Shown one piece after another: positions 16,986 through 25,306 of a DNA stretch of 38,875 nt (the first letter of the stretch is position 1; each line of letters opens with the position of its first letter). A program made the translations under genes and the position numbers. A model generated the notes under the pieces. That model made no database searches and was not told the origin of the DNA. It saw only the letters and a program-made list of their open reading frames with translations. Source of the stretch: Gammaproteobacteria bacterium (GTDB lineage: Bacteria > Pseudomonadota > Gammaproteobacteria > Immundisolibacterales > Immundisolibacteraceae); the NCBI GenBank assembly GCA_003645395.1, contig QNFC01000001.1:1-38875 (forward strand). Reading direction: 5' to 3'.

Positions 16986-19787
16986 ATGGACAAAACCTAT
17001 AACCCCGAAGATATCGAACAGCGCTGGTACCAGCGCTGGGAAGAGAACAACCATTTCGCCCCCGATAGTGATAACGACGGTGACCCCTACTGCATTGTGA
17101 TTCCGCCGCCCAACGTGACTGGCTATCTGCATATGGGCCATGCATTTCAGGACACCATCATGGACCTGCTGATTCGTTATCAGCGCATGCGTGGTTCCAG
17201 CACACTCTGGCAGGTCGGCACCGACCATGCTGGTATTGCCACGCAAATGGTGGTTGAGCGCCAATTGGCCACTAAAGGTATTAGCCGGCACGACCTGGGT
17301 CGCGAAAAATTTATCGAGAACGTTTGGGATTGGAAAGCAGAATCCGGCGGCCAGATCACCCAGCAATTACGCCGCATGGGCGCCTCGGCCGACTGGAGTC
17401 GCGAACGTTTCACCATGGACGATGGCCTCTCTTCGGCAGTTCGCGAAGTGTTTATCAGTCTCTACGATAAAGGGCTTATCTATCGCGGTAAGCGGCTAGT
17501 AAATTGGGATCCGGTACTGCACACGGCCATTTCAGATCTCGAAGTTGACTCAGTTGAAGAACAGGGCTTCCTCTGGCATATCCGTTATCCGCTAGCGGAT
17601 GGTAGTGGGTCGCTGACCGTTGCCACCACCCGTCCAGAGACTCTGCTCGGCGATACCGCCGTCGCCGTGCACCCCGACGACAGCCGTTATCAACATTTAA
17701 TCGGCAAATTAGTCACTTTACCGATGACCGGACGGGAAATTCCGATCATCGCCGACGACTACGTTGACCCGGAATTTGGCTCTGGCTGCGTAAAAATAAC
17801 CCCAGCACACGACTTCAATGATTACCAGATGGGCCAGCGCCACCAGTTGCCGATGATCAATGTACTTACCGGTGATGCGGCCATTAGTGACAACATGCCC
17901 GAAGCCTACCGGGGTATGGATCGCTTTGACGCCCGCAAAAAACTGGTAGCCGACCTTAAGGCGGCGGACCTGCTCGAAAAAATTGACGATCACAAACTAA
18001 TGGTGCCAAGAGGTGACCGTAGCGGTGCCGTCATCGAGCCCTGGCTGACCGACCAGTGGTACGTAAAGGTTGCGCCGCTGGCCAAACCCGCTATCGCTGC
18101 CGTTGAAAACGGTGATATCCGTTTTGTGCCGGAAAACTGGTCACGTACCTATTTTGAGTGGATGAACAACCTCGAAGACTGGTGCATCTCCCGGCAAATC
18201 TGGTGGGGTCACCGAATTCCGGTCTGGTATGACCAGGAAGGCAAGCATTACGCCGGCCAGGATGAAGCCGACGTTCGGCAGCGCCACCAACTCCCAGCCC
18301 ACATGCTCCTGACCCAGGATGAAGACGTACTCGACACCTGGTTTTCCTCCGCTTTATGGCCATTTTCTACCCTTGGCTGGCCAGAGCAAACCCCGGAGCT
18401 AGAGAAATTTTATCCCACCAGCGTGCTGGTTACCGGCTTCGACATCATCTTCTTCTGGGTTGCCAGAATGATCATGATGGGCCTCGAATTTACCGGTGAG
18501 GTCCCGTTTCGTGAGATCTATATTCACGGTCTGGTGCGCGACGCTGACGGTCAGAAAATGTCGAAATCCAAGGGCAATGTACTCGACCCTATTGACCTGA
18601 TCGACGGTGCTGATCTCGATACGTTAATCGCAAAACGTACCGCCGGGTTAATGCAACCCGATATGAAAGCCCGCATCGAAAAAAGCACTCGCAAGCAGTT
18701 TCCGAATGGTATCCCAGCGTTTGGCACTGACGCATTGCGGTTTACCTTCGCGTCGCAGGCAACACTCGGCCGCGATATTCGCTTCGACCTCCAGCGTATT
18801 GAAGGATATAGAAATTTTTGCACCAAACTCTGGAATGCCGCCCGTTATGTGATGATGAATATTGGTGACGATCCCGACTCCGCCGCAGAACAAGTCAACG
18901 AATTGCCCACGGGATCCACACAGCAATTGAGCGCCGCAGACCGCTGGATTCGGTCACGCTTTGGCGAAACCCTGTTGCAGATCGAAACCGCTATTACAGA
19001 TTATCGTTTTGACTATGTAGCTAATGAGCTTTACCAGTTTGTATGGGATAACTACTGCGACTGGTATATCGAGTTGACCAAACCGGTACTCAATGGCGAC
19101 GATGCTGCGGCCCGTAGCGCAGCCAGGCAAACCCTGGTGGAAGTACTAGAAGCTTTCTTGCGTGCCGCCCATCCGGTGATGCCGTTCATTACCGAAGAGA
19201 TCTGGCAGCGGATTAAAACCCCCGCCGGCGTTACTGGCGACACCTTAATGGTGCAATCGTGGCCTACACACGAGAGCTTCCCCCGTGATCAGCCAGCAGA
19301 AGCTGAAATCGAGTGGTTACAAAATGTCGTCAGTGCGGTCCGCACTATCCGGGGAGAGATGAATATCGCTCCGCGCAAGCCTCTACCTCTGTTGTTACAA
19401 AATGGCACCGATCAGGACCGTCTCTATCTGGATAAAAATCTGCCTCTATTAAAAACGGTGGCGGTGGTAGACAACGTTGAGTGGGTGGGCAGCGAACAAA
19501 CAGCCCCAGACAGCGCAATTGGCCTGGTGGGTACCCTGCAATTACTTGTACCACTGGCCGACCTGATCGACCCTGCGGCGGAACTAGCGCGATTGGAAAA
19601 AGAAATCGCTAAACTGCAAAAGGTCGCCACCGGGAGTGAGCAGAAGCTGGCGAATGAATCATTTACCAGCCGAGCACCGGCCGAGGTAGTCGCAAAAGAA
19701 CAACAGAAACTGGCTGAACTGCGCGACCAACTGGGCGAATTAGAACAGCAGCGAGAGCGGATAGCCCGCCTGGCTAGCGCAAGTTAA
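16986..19787 (+). CDS. valS: Valyl-tRNA synthetase
   Basis: ValS charges tRNA-Val and edits misactivated threonine. The 933-residue product is a complete class I enzyme. It shows PPPNVTGYLHMGHAF (the HIGH motif) near residues 36-50, the CP1 editing domain with TTRPETLLGDTAVAVHP, the DWCISRQIWWGHRIPVW block, KMSKSKGNVLDP near 522-533, and the anticodon-binding helical domain. The C-terminal coiled-coil arm (AELARLEKEIAKLQKVATGSEQ onward) is present. The ATG at 16986 follows a weak TGGAA. It converges with prfC across a 27 bp gap with no clear terminator. Confidence 0.98.
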   Translation: MDKTYNPEDIEQRWYQRWEENNHFAPDSDNDGDPYCIVIPPPNVTGYLHMGHAFQDTIMDLLIRYQRMRGSSTLWQVGTDHAGIATQMVVERQLATKGISRHDLGREKFIENVWDWKAESGGQITQQLRRMGASADWSRERFTMDDGLSSAVREVFISLYDKGLIYRGKRLVNWDPVLHTAISDLEVDSVEEQGFLWHIRYPLADGSGSLTVATTRPETLLGDTAVAVHPDDSRYQHLIGKLVTLPMTGREIPIIADDYVDPEFGSGCVKITPAHDFNDYQMGQRHQLPMINVLTGDAAISDNMPEAYRGMDRFDARKKLVADLKAADLLEKIDDHKLMVPRGDRSGAVIEPWLTDQWYVKVAPLAKPAIAAVENGDIRFVPENWSRTYFEWMNNLEDWCISRQIWWGHRIPVWYDQEGKHYAGQDEADVRQRHQLPAHMLLTQDEDVLDTWFSSALWPFSTLGWPEQTPELEKFYPTSVLVTGFDIIFFWVARMIMMGLEFTGEVPFREIYIHGLVRDADGQKMSKSKGNVLDPIDLIDGADLDTLIAKRTAGLMQPDMKARIEKSTRKQFPNGIPAFGTDALRFTFASQATLGRDIRFDLQRIEGYRNFCTKLWNAARYVMMNIGDDPDSAAEQVNELPTGSTQQLSAADRWIRSRFGETLLQIETAITDYRFDYVANELYQFVWDNYCDWYIELTKPVLNGDDAAARSAARQTLVEVLEAFLRAAHPVMPFITEEIWQRIKTPAGVTGDTLMVQSWPTHESFPRDQPAEAEIEWLQNVVSAVRTIRGEMNIAPRKPLPLLLQNGTDQDRLYLDKNLPLLKTVAVVDNVEWVGSEQTAPDSAIGLVGTLQLLVPLADLIDPAAELARLEKEIAKLQKVATGSEQKLANESFTSRAPAEVVAKEQQKLAELRDQLGELEQQRERIARLASAS

Positions 19788-19814
19788 GAGAGGAAAAATA
19801 GGTCGGCGGACCGG

Positions 19815-21395
19815 TTAGCGCTCTCGAACTGCCAAAAACCGTATTTCTGGCCAACGTTCTTCCGTAAGGCTGAGATTAACGTTACTGGGCGCGATATAAG
19901 TTAGATCATCGCTGCCATCGATTGCTAGATTAATCTCAGCCTTCTTTTTAAACTCCTGCAACATTTTAGGATCGTCACACTCTACCCAACGAGCGGTGGC
20001 CACACCCACTGGTTCGAACTGACAGTCGACGCCGTATTCGTCCTTTAACCGATAAGCGGCCACTTCAAACTGCAACACCCCAACCGCACCCAGAATCAAA
20101 TCGTTGCTAATCAACGGCCTGTAAAGTTGAGTTGCGCCCTCTTCCGCTAACTGCTTGAGCCCTTTCAATAGAGCTTTCATTTTCAACGGATCTTTTAATT
20201 GCGCCCGACGAAATAACTCCGGAGCGAAATTGGGGATGCCCTGAAACTTCAGCACCTCTCCCTCACTAAAAGTGTCACCAATACGGATAGTTCCGTGATT
20301 GTGAAGACCGATGATATCGCCGGCAAACGCCTCATCGGCGTGCTCCCGGTCACCCGCAAGAAAGGTGATGGCATTAGAAACCGCCATGTCACGTGCCAGA
20401 CGCACGTGGCGCATTTTCATGCCCTTGTGATAGCGACCTGAACAGATACGCAGAAAGGCGATGCGATCACGATGCGCCGGATCCATGTTCGCCTGAATCT
20501 TAAATACAAAACCGGAAAATTTCGGCTCTTGCGGCTCAACCACCCGCTCCAGCGCTTCTCGCGGTTGTGGTCCTGGGGCAAAATCAAGAATCGCATCCAG
20601 AAACACTTGCACGCCAAAATTATTGATTGCCGAACCAAAATAAACCGGCGTCTGCTTACCAGCCAGATAGGCTGGCAAGTTAAACTCCGGACAGGCTCCC
20701 CTTACCAGCTCAATTTCTTCTCGATATTCCTCAATTTCATCTGCATCCATCACCTCTAGCAACCGTGGGTGATCCAGACCATCCAGCACTTCCACCCCAG
20801 TGGCCGATGAATTCTTGCCGTCAAAAAGATGCACTTCATCACGCTGAAGGTGATAAATCCCTTTAAACCGCTTACCCATGCCGATAGGCCAGGTGACTGG
20901 CGTCGCCTCAATCCCCAGTACTCGTTCGATCTCATCGAGCAGGTCAATCGGATCGCGCCCTTCGCGATCGAGCTTGTTAATAAAACTCAGCACTGGCGTA
21001 TCGCGCAGGCGACAGACCTCCATCAATTTTATAGTCCGTGCTTCGACGCCCTTGGCCACGTCAATTACCATCAGTGCACTATCAACCGCTGTGAGCACCC
21101 GGTAAGTATCTTCAGAAAAATCGGCATGCCCCGGCGTATCCAGCAGGTTCACCGTCACATCCCGGTAGGGAAACTGCATCACCGAGGCGGTAACCGAAAT
21201 CCCCCGCTCTTTTTCCAGAGCCATCCAGTCAGAAGTCGCATGGCGGCTCGCTTTACGACCTTTAACCGTTCCTGCCTGCTGAATGGCGCCACCAAACAAC
21301 AGCAGCTTTTCGGTCAGGGTCGTCTTGCCGGCATCCGGATGAGAAATAATCGCGAAGGTGCGGCGTTGAGATTCTGGAGAACTGGAGTCGTTCAT
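19815..21395 (-). CDS. prfC: Peptide chain release factor 3
   Basis: RF3 is the GTPase that ejects RF1/RF2 from the ribosome after termination. The 526-residue product matches E. coli (529). GTPase motifs are SHPDAGKTTLTE (G1) near residues 18-29, DTPGHADF (G3), and INKLDREGRDP (G4). The switch region RGISVT is present, and domains 2 and 3 follow (for example GDIIGLHNHGTIRIGDTF and LQFEVAAYRLKDEYG, where EF-G-like domains 4 and 5 are absent as expected). A purine-rich Shine-Dalgarno precedes the ATG at 21395. The gene is preceded by a 94 bp gap after rimI. Confidence 0.98.
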   Translation of the reverse strand: MNDSSSPESQRRTFAIISHPDAGKTTLTEKLLLFGGAIQQAGTVKGRKASRHATSDWMALEKERGISVTASVMQFPYRDVTVNLLDTPGHADFSEDTYRVLTAVDSALMVIDVAKGVEARTIKLMEVCRLRDTPVLSFINKLDREGRDPIDLLDEIERVLGIEATPVTWPIGMGKRFKGIYHLQRDEVHLFDGKNSSATGVEVLDGLDHPRLLEVMDADEIEEYREEIELVRGACPEFNLPAYLAGKQTPVYFGSAINNFGVQVFLDAILDFAPGPQPREALERVVEPQEPKFSGFVFKIQANMDPAHRDRIAFLRICSGRYHKGMKMRHVRLARDMAVSNAITFLAGDREHADEAFAGDIIGLHNHGTIRIGDTFSEGEVLKFQGIPNFAPELFRRAQLKDPLKMKALLKGLKQLAEEGATQLYRPLISNDLILGAVGVLQFEVAAYRLKDEYGVDCQFEPVGVATARWVECDDPKMLQEFKKKAEINLAIDGSDDLTYIAPSNVNLSLTEERWPEIRFLAVRER

Positions 21396-21489
21396 GGTCT
21401 GCTTCTATTCGCTAATGACGGCGTTGCAGCAGAATGCTGACAACCTGTTTAACTCGTTTATAGATGAACGGCCTTGTGCAAAACCCTTC

Positions 21490-22080
21490 CTAATCAGGTG
21501 AAACCAAAACCTGATCAAGACACTTAGGACGACTTTCTGGAGCGAGCAGCTGATGCCTCCATTGCTTCAAACTCGCAATATTCTTTGAGAGCACGATTGC
21601 ATCTTCGCACCTGGACTCCGCACGGTAGTAATTCTTACGCAGCCCAATCTGCTCAAAACCGAAGGTTCGATACAACGCCAGGGCGGCCCGATTTGAGGGC
21701 CGTACTTCCAGGTACACAGTCAGCGCATCCAACTCGGCGGTAGTCCTTAAAATAACTTTCAAAAACCAACCAGCATAGCCACAGCCCTGCCGATCCGGGT
21801 CAATACAGAGATTCAATAAATGGGCTTCGCCGGCAGCAACAGCAACCAGTGAATAACCCAGTAACTGCTTCTTGTCCCAAATCAGATGGCAGCTGTAGCC
21901 GGCGCCTAAACAATCAGCAAATACCGCATGCTTCCATGGAAATTGATAAGCTCGGGCCTCTATTTCACAAACCCCGGGCAGATCTCCGATCTCCATTTTC
22001 GTCACACGCAACGAGGTCTCATTCACCACCGAAGTTGCAGATAACGATGAAGATCCACCGGTTTCACTGCGCACAACCAA
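21490..22080 (-). CDS. rimI: Ribosomal protein S18-alanine N-acetyltransferase (RimI)
   Basis: RimI acetylates the N-terminal alanine of ribosomal protein S18. The GNAT fold is clear: CEIEARAYQFPWKHAVFADCLGAGY, then the acetyl-CoA loop LNLCIDPDRQGCGYAGWFLK, the VYLEVRPSNRAALALYRTFGFEQIGLRKNYY block, and EDAIVLSKN. The start is uncertain. The frame is open to a TTG at 22128 inside the preceding gene. I chose the TTG at 22080 because an AGAGGGG lies ~10 nt upstream, but a GTG at 22074 or starts at ~22011-22026, nearer to where family members begin, are also possible. About 30 extra C-terminal residues extend past the usual ~150-residue domain. It lies just after the uracil-DNA glycosylase. Confidence 0.85.
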   Translation of the reverse strand: MVVRSETGGSSSLSATSVVNETSLRVTKMEIGDLPGVCEIEARAYQFPWKHAVFADCLGAGYSCHLIWDKKQLLGYSLVAVAAGEAHLLNLCIDPDRQGCGYAGWFLKVILRTTAELDALTVYLEVRPSNRAALALYRTFGFEQIGLRKNYYRAESRCEDAIVLSKNIASLKQWRHQLLAPESRPKCLDQVLVSPD

Positions 22081-22087
22081 AATCAGT

Positions 22088-22831
22088 TTACCCCTCTGCA
22101 AGACGCTTATTATAGCGCTCTCGAGCAAAACAGAGGTCGTCCCAAACTTTCATTTTTTCCAGCGGAGCACGTAGCAGATAGGCTGGGTGATAAGTCACCA
22201 CCACCGGAATTTCATTCTCACCAAAACTCAATTCGCGACCGCGTAATTTCCCTACGGACTCATCCGTAGAAAGCAGCGCGTGTGCGGCAACTCGACCGAC
22301 AACAATAATAATTTTAGGTTGCAACAGTGCTATTTGGCGCAGGAGATAATCGTTACACGCTACCCGCTCTGCCGCGAGGGGGTCTCGGTTACCCGGCGGA
22401 CGACACTTTATTACGTTGGCAATATATATCTGATTACGAGTTAAGTTTATTGCCCGCAACATGTTGTCCAGCAACTGCCCAGCGCGGCCTACAAAGGGCT
22501 CGCCACGTAGATCTTCTTCTTGCCCCGGCGCCTCACCAATAATCAACCAGTCTGCTGACTCACTACCAACACCGAACACAGTCTGCGTTCGTTGCGCATG
22601 AAGCTCACAGGATTGACACTCCGCGACCCGCTGCCTCAGTTGCTGCCAATTCAATTGGCCAACCGCCTGGACTTGATTAACCTCCGGGACCCGCGTGGGC
22701 TCACCGGGTAAGGTCGTCGGCGTCGCTTTAGCAACGCCAGTTTCAACTTTACGTAGTTGCCAAACGGGGATCTCCAACGCGGCAAGCACCTGACGTTTTA
22801 AAAGTGGCAAATCGAGTTTCTCTGTCAACAA
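22088..22831 (-). CDS. Family 4 uracil-DNA glycosylase (iron-sulfur type)
   Basis: The enzyme removes uracil from DNA. The C-terminal ~190 of 247 residues show the family 4 pattern: CQSCELHAQR (two Cys), GEAPGQEEDLRGEPFVGRAGQLLD (catalytic/water-activating motif), NVIKCRPPGNRDP and ACNDYL (the other two Cys for the [4Fe-4S] cluster), and HPAYLLRAP (the leucine-loop motif). The N-terminal ~55 residues are poorly conserved linker-like sequence. Many databases call such proteins bacteriophage-type DNA polymerase domain. It sits between the PP2C-FGE gene (11 bp upstream) and rimI. Confidence 0.94.
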   Translation of the reverse strand: MLTEKLDLPLLKRQVLAALEIPVWQLRKVETGVAKATPTTLPGEPTRVPEVNQVQAVGQLNWQQLRQRVAECQSCELHAQRTQTVFGVGSESADWLIIGEAPGQEEDLRGEPFVGRAGQLLDNMLRAINLTRNQIYIANVIKCRPPGNRDPLAAERVACNDYLLRQIALLQPKIIIVVGRVAAHALLSTDESVGKLRGRELSFGENEIPVVVTYHPAYLLRAPLEKMKVWDDLCFARERYNKRLAEG

Positions 22832-22842
22832 AAGATCGTCGA

Positions 22843-24810
22843 CTAGTCGAGTTCGCGGACCACGCGGAACCCCAGGTTGTCCTGACGCACGTTTGCCCCC
22901 ATGCCACCCCGCTTTGCAACTCGGCCATTATCTGCCGGGTTACTCCACGATCCACCACGTATAACCCTCTCTTCACAGTCCGTCTGTTGCCAGCTACTAC
23001 CATCGACTGGAGCATTGACGTAGTTTTTATGCATGCAGTCAGACACCCATTCCAGGACATTACCGGCTGTGTCGTGAAGACCCCAGGGATTGGCAGAAAA
23101 ACTGCCCACGGGAGCCGTTTCAACACCATCCCATTTGCTCCCGCAACCCCAGCAATTGGCGCGGCCATCTCCAGCTTCACGCCCCCACCAGTAAGGCTCA
23201 GTGGTACCGGCGCGTGCTGCGTACTCCCATTCCGATTCACTGGGTAGCCGATAACGATGACCAGTCTGGGTTGATAACCAGGCTACGTATGCCCGTGCAT
23301 CATCCCAACTGACATTAATAACCGGCCGCTGATTACGCCCCCAACCCATATCTGCAGGACGACGGCGACCGACTGCTGCCGCAAACGCGCCGTACTCCAT
23401 GAAAGTAATTTCGTTCACCGACATCGCAAACCCCGGCACCACAACCTGTCTCGCTGGCCGCTCACCAAAAATCGGTGATAGAGATGAACTCCCCTGAGTA
23501 AATTTGCCCGCATGAAGCACCACCAATAGGGGGCCTTTAGCACCGTTTTTCAGCTCATCTTGCAAATTATTCTGTAGCAGCTGCTTATCTGACTTCGATT
23601 GAGCAACCGGTACGACAGCCTCTGTAACGCGTGAAGACGGCTTAGCCTGCGGCTGTTTGGGACTTACGGTTGGCCTTTGTGACCTGGCCTGGTCTGAGCC
23701 ACCGGCAGTCACCGGAGCGGAGCGTTCGCCAGACAGGAAGAAATAACCACCAGCTATTAATAACAAGCCTACAATTACCACACTTATAATAGTTACCTTT
23801 TTGTTGCCGGACTCCGAGGCTGACTGCACTACAGCGACCACAGGCTCGTTAGCGCCACCATCTCCAGGCAGAGGGTTTGAGTCACCTTTCTTCGCCGGCA
23901 GCTCAACAGCGAGGATATCCACCCCTTCCTCTTCAACCGTTTGATCCACCGCGGTGGTTATGTCCTGGGCGGTATCCTCATCCAACCCAGCCAAAATGCT
24001 ATCGCCAACCCAGTCGCCAGGCGTCTCCTGATCCGTATCATCACCACCGCTGCCAATAACATCCACCACCACCACAGTAGTATTATCTTGATTGGATTTA
24101 CCGGCTGCTTCCACGGCGCCCACCAACGCATCAGCCAAAGCCTGCGGAGTGGCTGCGTTTTTAGATAGAAACGGGAAATCATCGCTGCTGATGGTATCGA
24201 GACCATCGCTGGCAACAATCAGCCGATCACCAGCCTGAATCTGATGCGCCTCGTCAGGACAGTCAATCATGGCAACTTCTTCGCCATTGACGTAACTCAT
24301 CAACATGTTGCGGCGTGGCTTAAATCCTGGGGTAGCTGGAATATCCTCTCCGGCAGCGATCAGACGATCTACGTACCCACCATAGCTATGATCATCATTT
24401 TTACGGATGACCTCGCCACCCCGAATTAGATAGAGCAAGCTGTCACCGACACTGATCCAGTGAAGCTCATTTTGGTCAATAGTCAAGGCTACCAACGTAC
24501 AGCCCATGCCCTGAAGTTCCGGTTCTTCACGAGCTCGCCGTAAAACCGCCCGGTTCGCCCCATCCATCGCAGCAAACAAAGCCGACGGAGAGTTATCCAC
24601 CGGATACTGTTTAGAGATAATGTCGACGACTCCCTCGACCACTATCTCACTGGCAACAGCTCCGCCGGCGTGCCCACCCATGCCATCGGCAAGTACCACT
24701 AATGCACGTTTTTTCTCAACATCCTCAGCATCAGGATAAAAAACCTGGTAACAGTCCTCCTGATAGTCCCGCCCACCCTGAATCTGCTTAACGCCTACTT
24801 CGTAATACAT
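22843..24810 (-). CDS. PP2C phosphatase - membrane helix - FGE/SUMF1-like domain protein
   Basis: This 655-residue protein has three parts. Residues 1-250 are a PP2C serine/threonine phosphatase with GGRDYQED, ADGMGGH at 41-47, GMGCTLVAL, VGDSLLY, ASDGLD at 200-205 and DNTTVVVV at 242-249, so the metal-binding aspartates are present. Residues ~251-335 are acidic linker. A single hydrophobic helix at ~338-359 (VTIISVVIVGLLLIAGGYFF) preceded by KK predicts a cytoplasmic phosphatase and a periplasmic C-terminus. Residues ~425-655 form a formylglycine-generating-enzyme-like fold: NEITFMEY, INVSWDDARAYVAWLS, RLPSESEWEYAARAG, GLHDTAGNVLEWVSDC, RVIRGGSW, NLGFRVVR. The active-site cysteine pair of true FGE is absent after RGGSW. 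Cys553, 556, 592 and 612 could form disulfides. No kinase gene is nearby. No Shine-Dalgarno is visible; TATAAA lies ~8 nt before the ATG, so a leaderless message is possible. Confidence 0.92.
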   Translation of the reverse strand: MYYEVGVKQIQGGRDYQEDCYQVFYPDAEDVEKKRALVVLADGMGGHAGGAVASEIVVEGVVDIISKQYPVDNSPSALFAAMDGANRAVLRRAREEPELQGMGCTLVALTIDQNELHWISVGDSLLYLIRGGEVIRKNDDHSYGGYVDRLIAAGEDIPATPGFKPRRNMLMSYVNGEEVAMIDCPDEAHQIQAGDRLIVASDGLDTISSDDFPFLSKNAATPQALADALVGAVEAAGKSNQDNTTVVVVDVIGSGGDDTDQETPGDWVGDSILAGLDEDTAQDITTAVDQTVEEEGVDILAVELPAKKGDSNPLPGDGGANEPVVAVVQSASESGNKKVTIISVVIVGLLLIAGGYFFLSGERSAPVTAGGSDQARSQRPTVSPKQPQAKPSSRVTEAVVPVAQSKSDKQLLQNNLQDELKNGAKGPLLVVLHAGKFTQGSSSLSPIFGERPARQVVVPGFAMSVNEITFMEYGAFAAAVGRRRPADMGWGRNQRPVINVSWDDARAYVAWLSTQTGHRYRLPSESEWEYAARAGTTEPYWWGREAGDGRANCWGCGSKWDGVETAPVGSFSANPWGLHDTAGNVLEWVSDCMHKNYVNAPVDGSSWQQTDCEERVIRGGSWSNPADNGRVAKRGGMGANVRQDNLGFRVVRELD

Positions 24811-25056
24811 GAATTTTTATACTTGATAGGTCGAAGACAGGCGTTGACTGAAGGCCACAATAAATTCATTCAAAACTCGAGATTGCCAATAATTTGCCAT
24901 AAATGACGAATTTTTATCGAAGCCAGCATCACAGATACCGATACGGATCTTCGTCAAAGAAATTACTGTGCATTGAAGCGGTTTTAACACCTAAAAAATT
25001 CCCCGTAAATTGAAGTTGGCAAGGTACCATAAATCCCACTATTCGGGTCCACTGCC

Positions 25057-25104
25057 TGCCCTAGTTGTATGTCGTTCGCCGGTGGCGAACAAGGCTTCTA
25101 GGCA
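25057..25104. repeat. Nested inverted repeat
   Basis: The inner arms GTTCGCC (25074-25080) and GGCGAAC (25084-25090) are perfect complements around the 3-nt spacer GGT. The outer arms TGCCCTAG (25057-25064) and CTAGGCA (25098-25104) pair with one bulged C. Unpaired stretches of 9 and 7 nt separate inner and outer stems. There is no T run, so it is not a terminator. It could be an operator pair, a structured leader, or a remnant of a small repeat family. Confidence 0.6.
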
Positions 25105-25202
25105 ATTAATGGCCCCTCAGCTAACAGGGTCATATTTAATCGGTCAACCTTGATCAAAGCTTTAATTAGTCCTTTGAACCCGTCAGCAATTTTCACGCCA
25201 AG

Positions 25203-25208
25203 TATAAT
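25203..25208 (+). promoter_or_regulatory. Possible mfd -10 box
   Basis: This is an exact TATAAT about 100 bp before the mfd ATG. The best upstream hexamer, TTGAAC at 25174-25179, is 23 nt away, too far for a standard sigma-70 pair. Confidence 0.25.
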
Positions 25209-25262
25209 ACTCAGCATTTCACAGCCACTAGCCCTCACTATTTATCTCAACGTTACTTTAAT

Positions 25263-25291
25263 GAGACAAGGGGAGCAGGCTTCCCCGTCTC
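25263..25291 (+). other. Bulged hairpin in the mfd leader
   Basis: GAGAC-AA-GGGGA pairs with TCCCC-GTCTC around the loop GCAGGCT. It ends 15 nt before the mfd ATG. The G-rich arm is the only Shine-Dalgarno-like sequence nearby but is more than 30 nt from the start. Confidence 0.45.
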
Positions 25292-25306
25292 CGGCTACTC
25301 AAATTT

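Larger units (their letters stand above)
24811..25306. other. 496 bp divergent intergenic region (PP2C-FGE gene / mfd)
   Basis: This is the longest gene-free stretch in the window. I find no coding frame, tRNA or recognisable RNA family. It contains a nested inverted repeat (25057-25104), a TATAAT on the plus strand at 25203-25208 without a good -35, and a bulged hairpin (25263-25291) in the likely mfd leader. It must carry the promoters of both divergent genes. Confidence 0.6.

Noticed and set aside
19788..19814. Bidirectional terminator between valS and prfC
   Set aside because: Only a 4 bp GGTC/GACC stem is present, with no adjacent T run.
22843..23100. The FGE-like C-terminus as a variable target of a diversity-generating retroelement
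   Set aside because: DGR targets often end in this fold, but no reverse transcriptase, template repeat or near-duplicate of the 3' end was seen in the window.
25057..25104. Nested inverted repeat as an integron attC site
   Set aside because: The arms do not show the RYYYAAC/GTTRRRY core pairs, and there is no integrase or cassette array.
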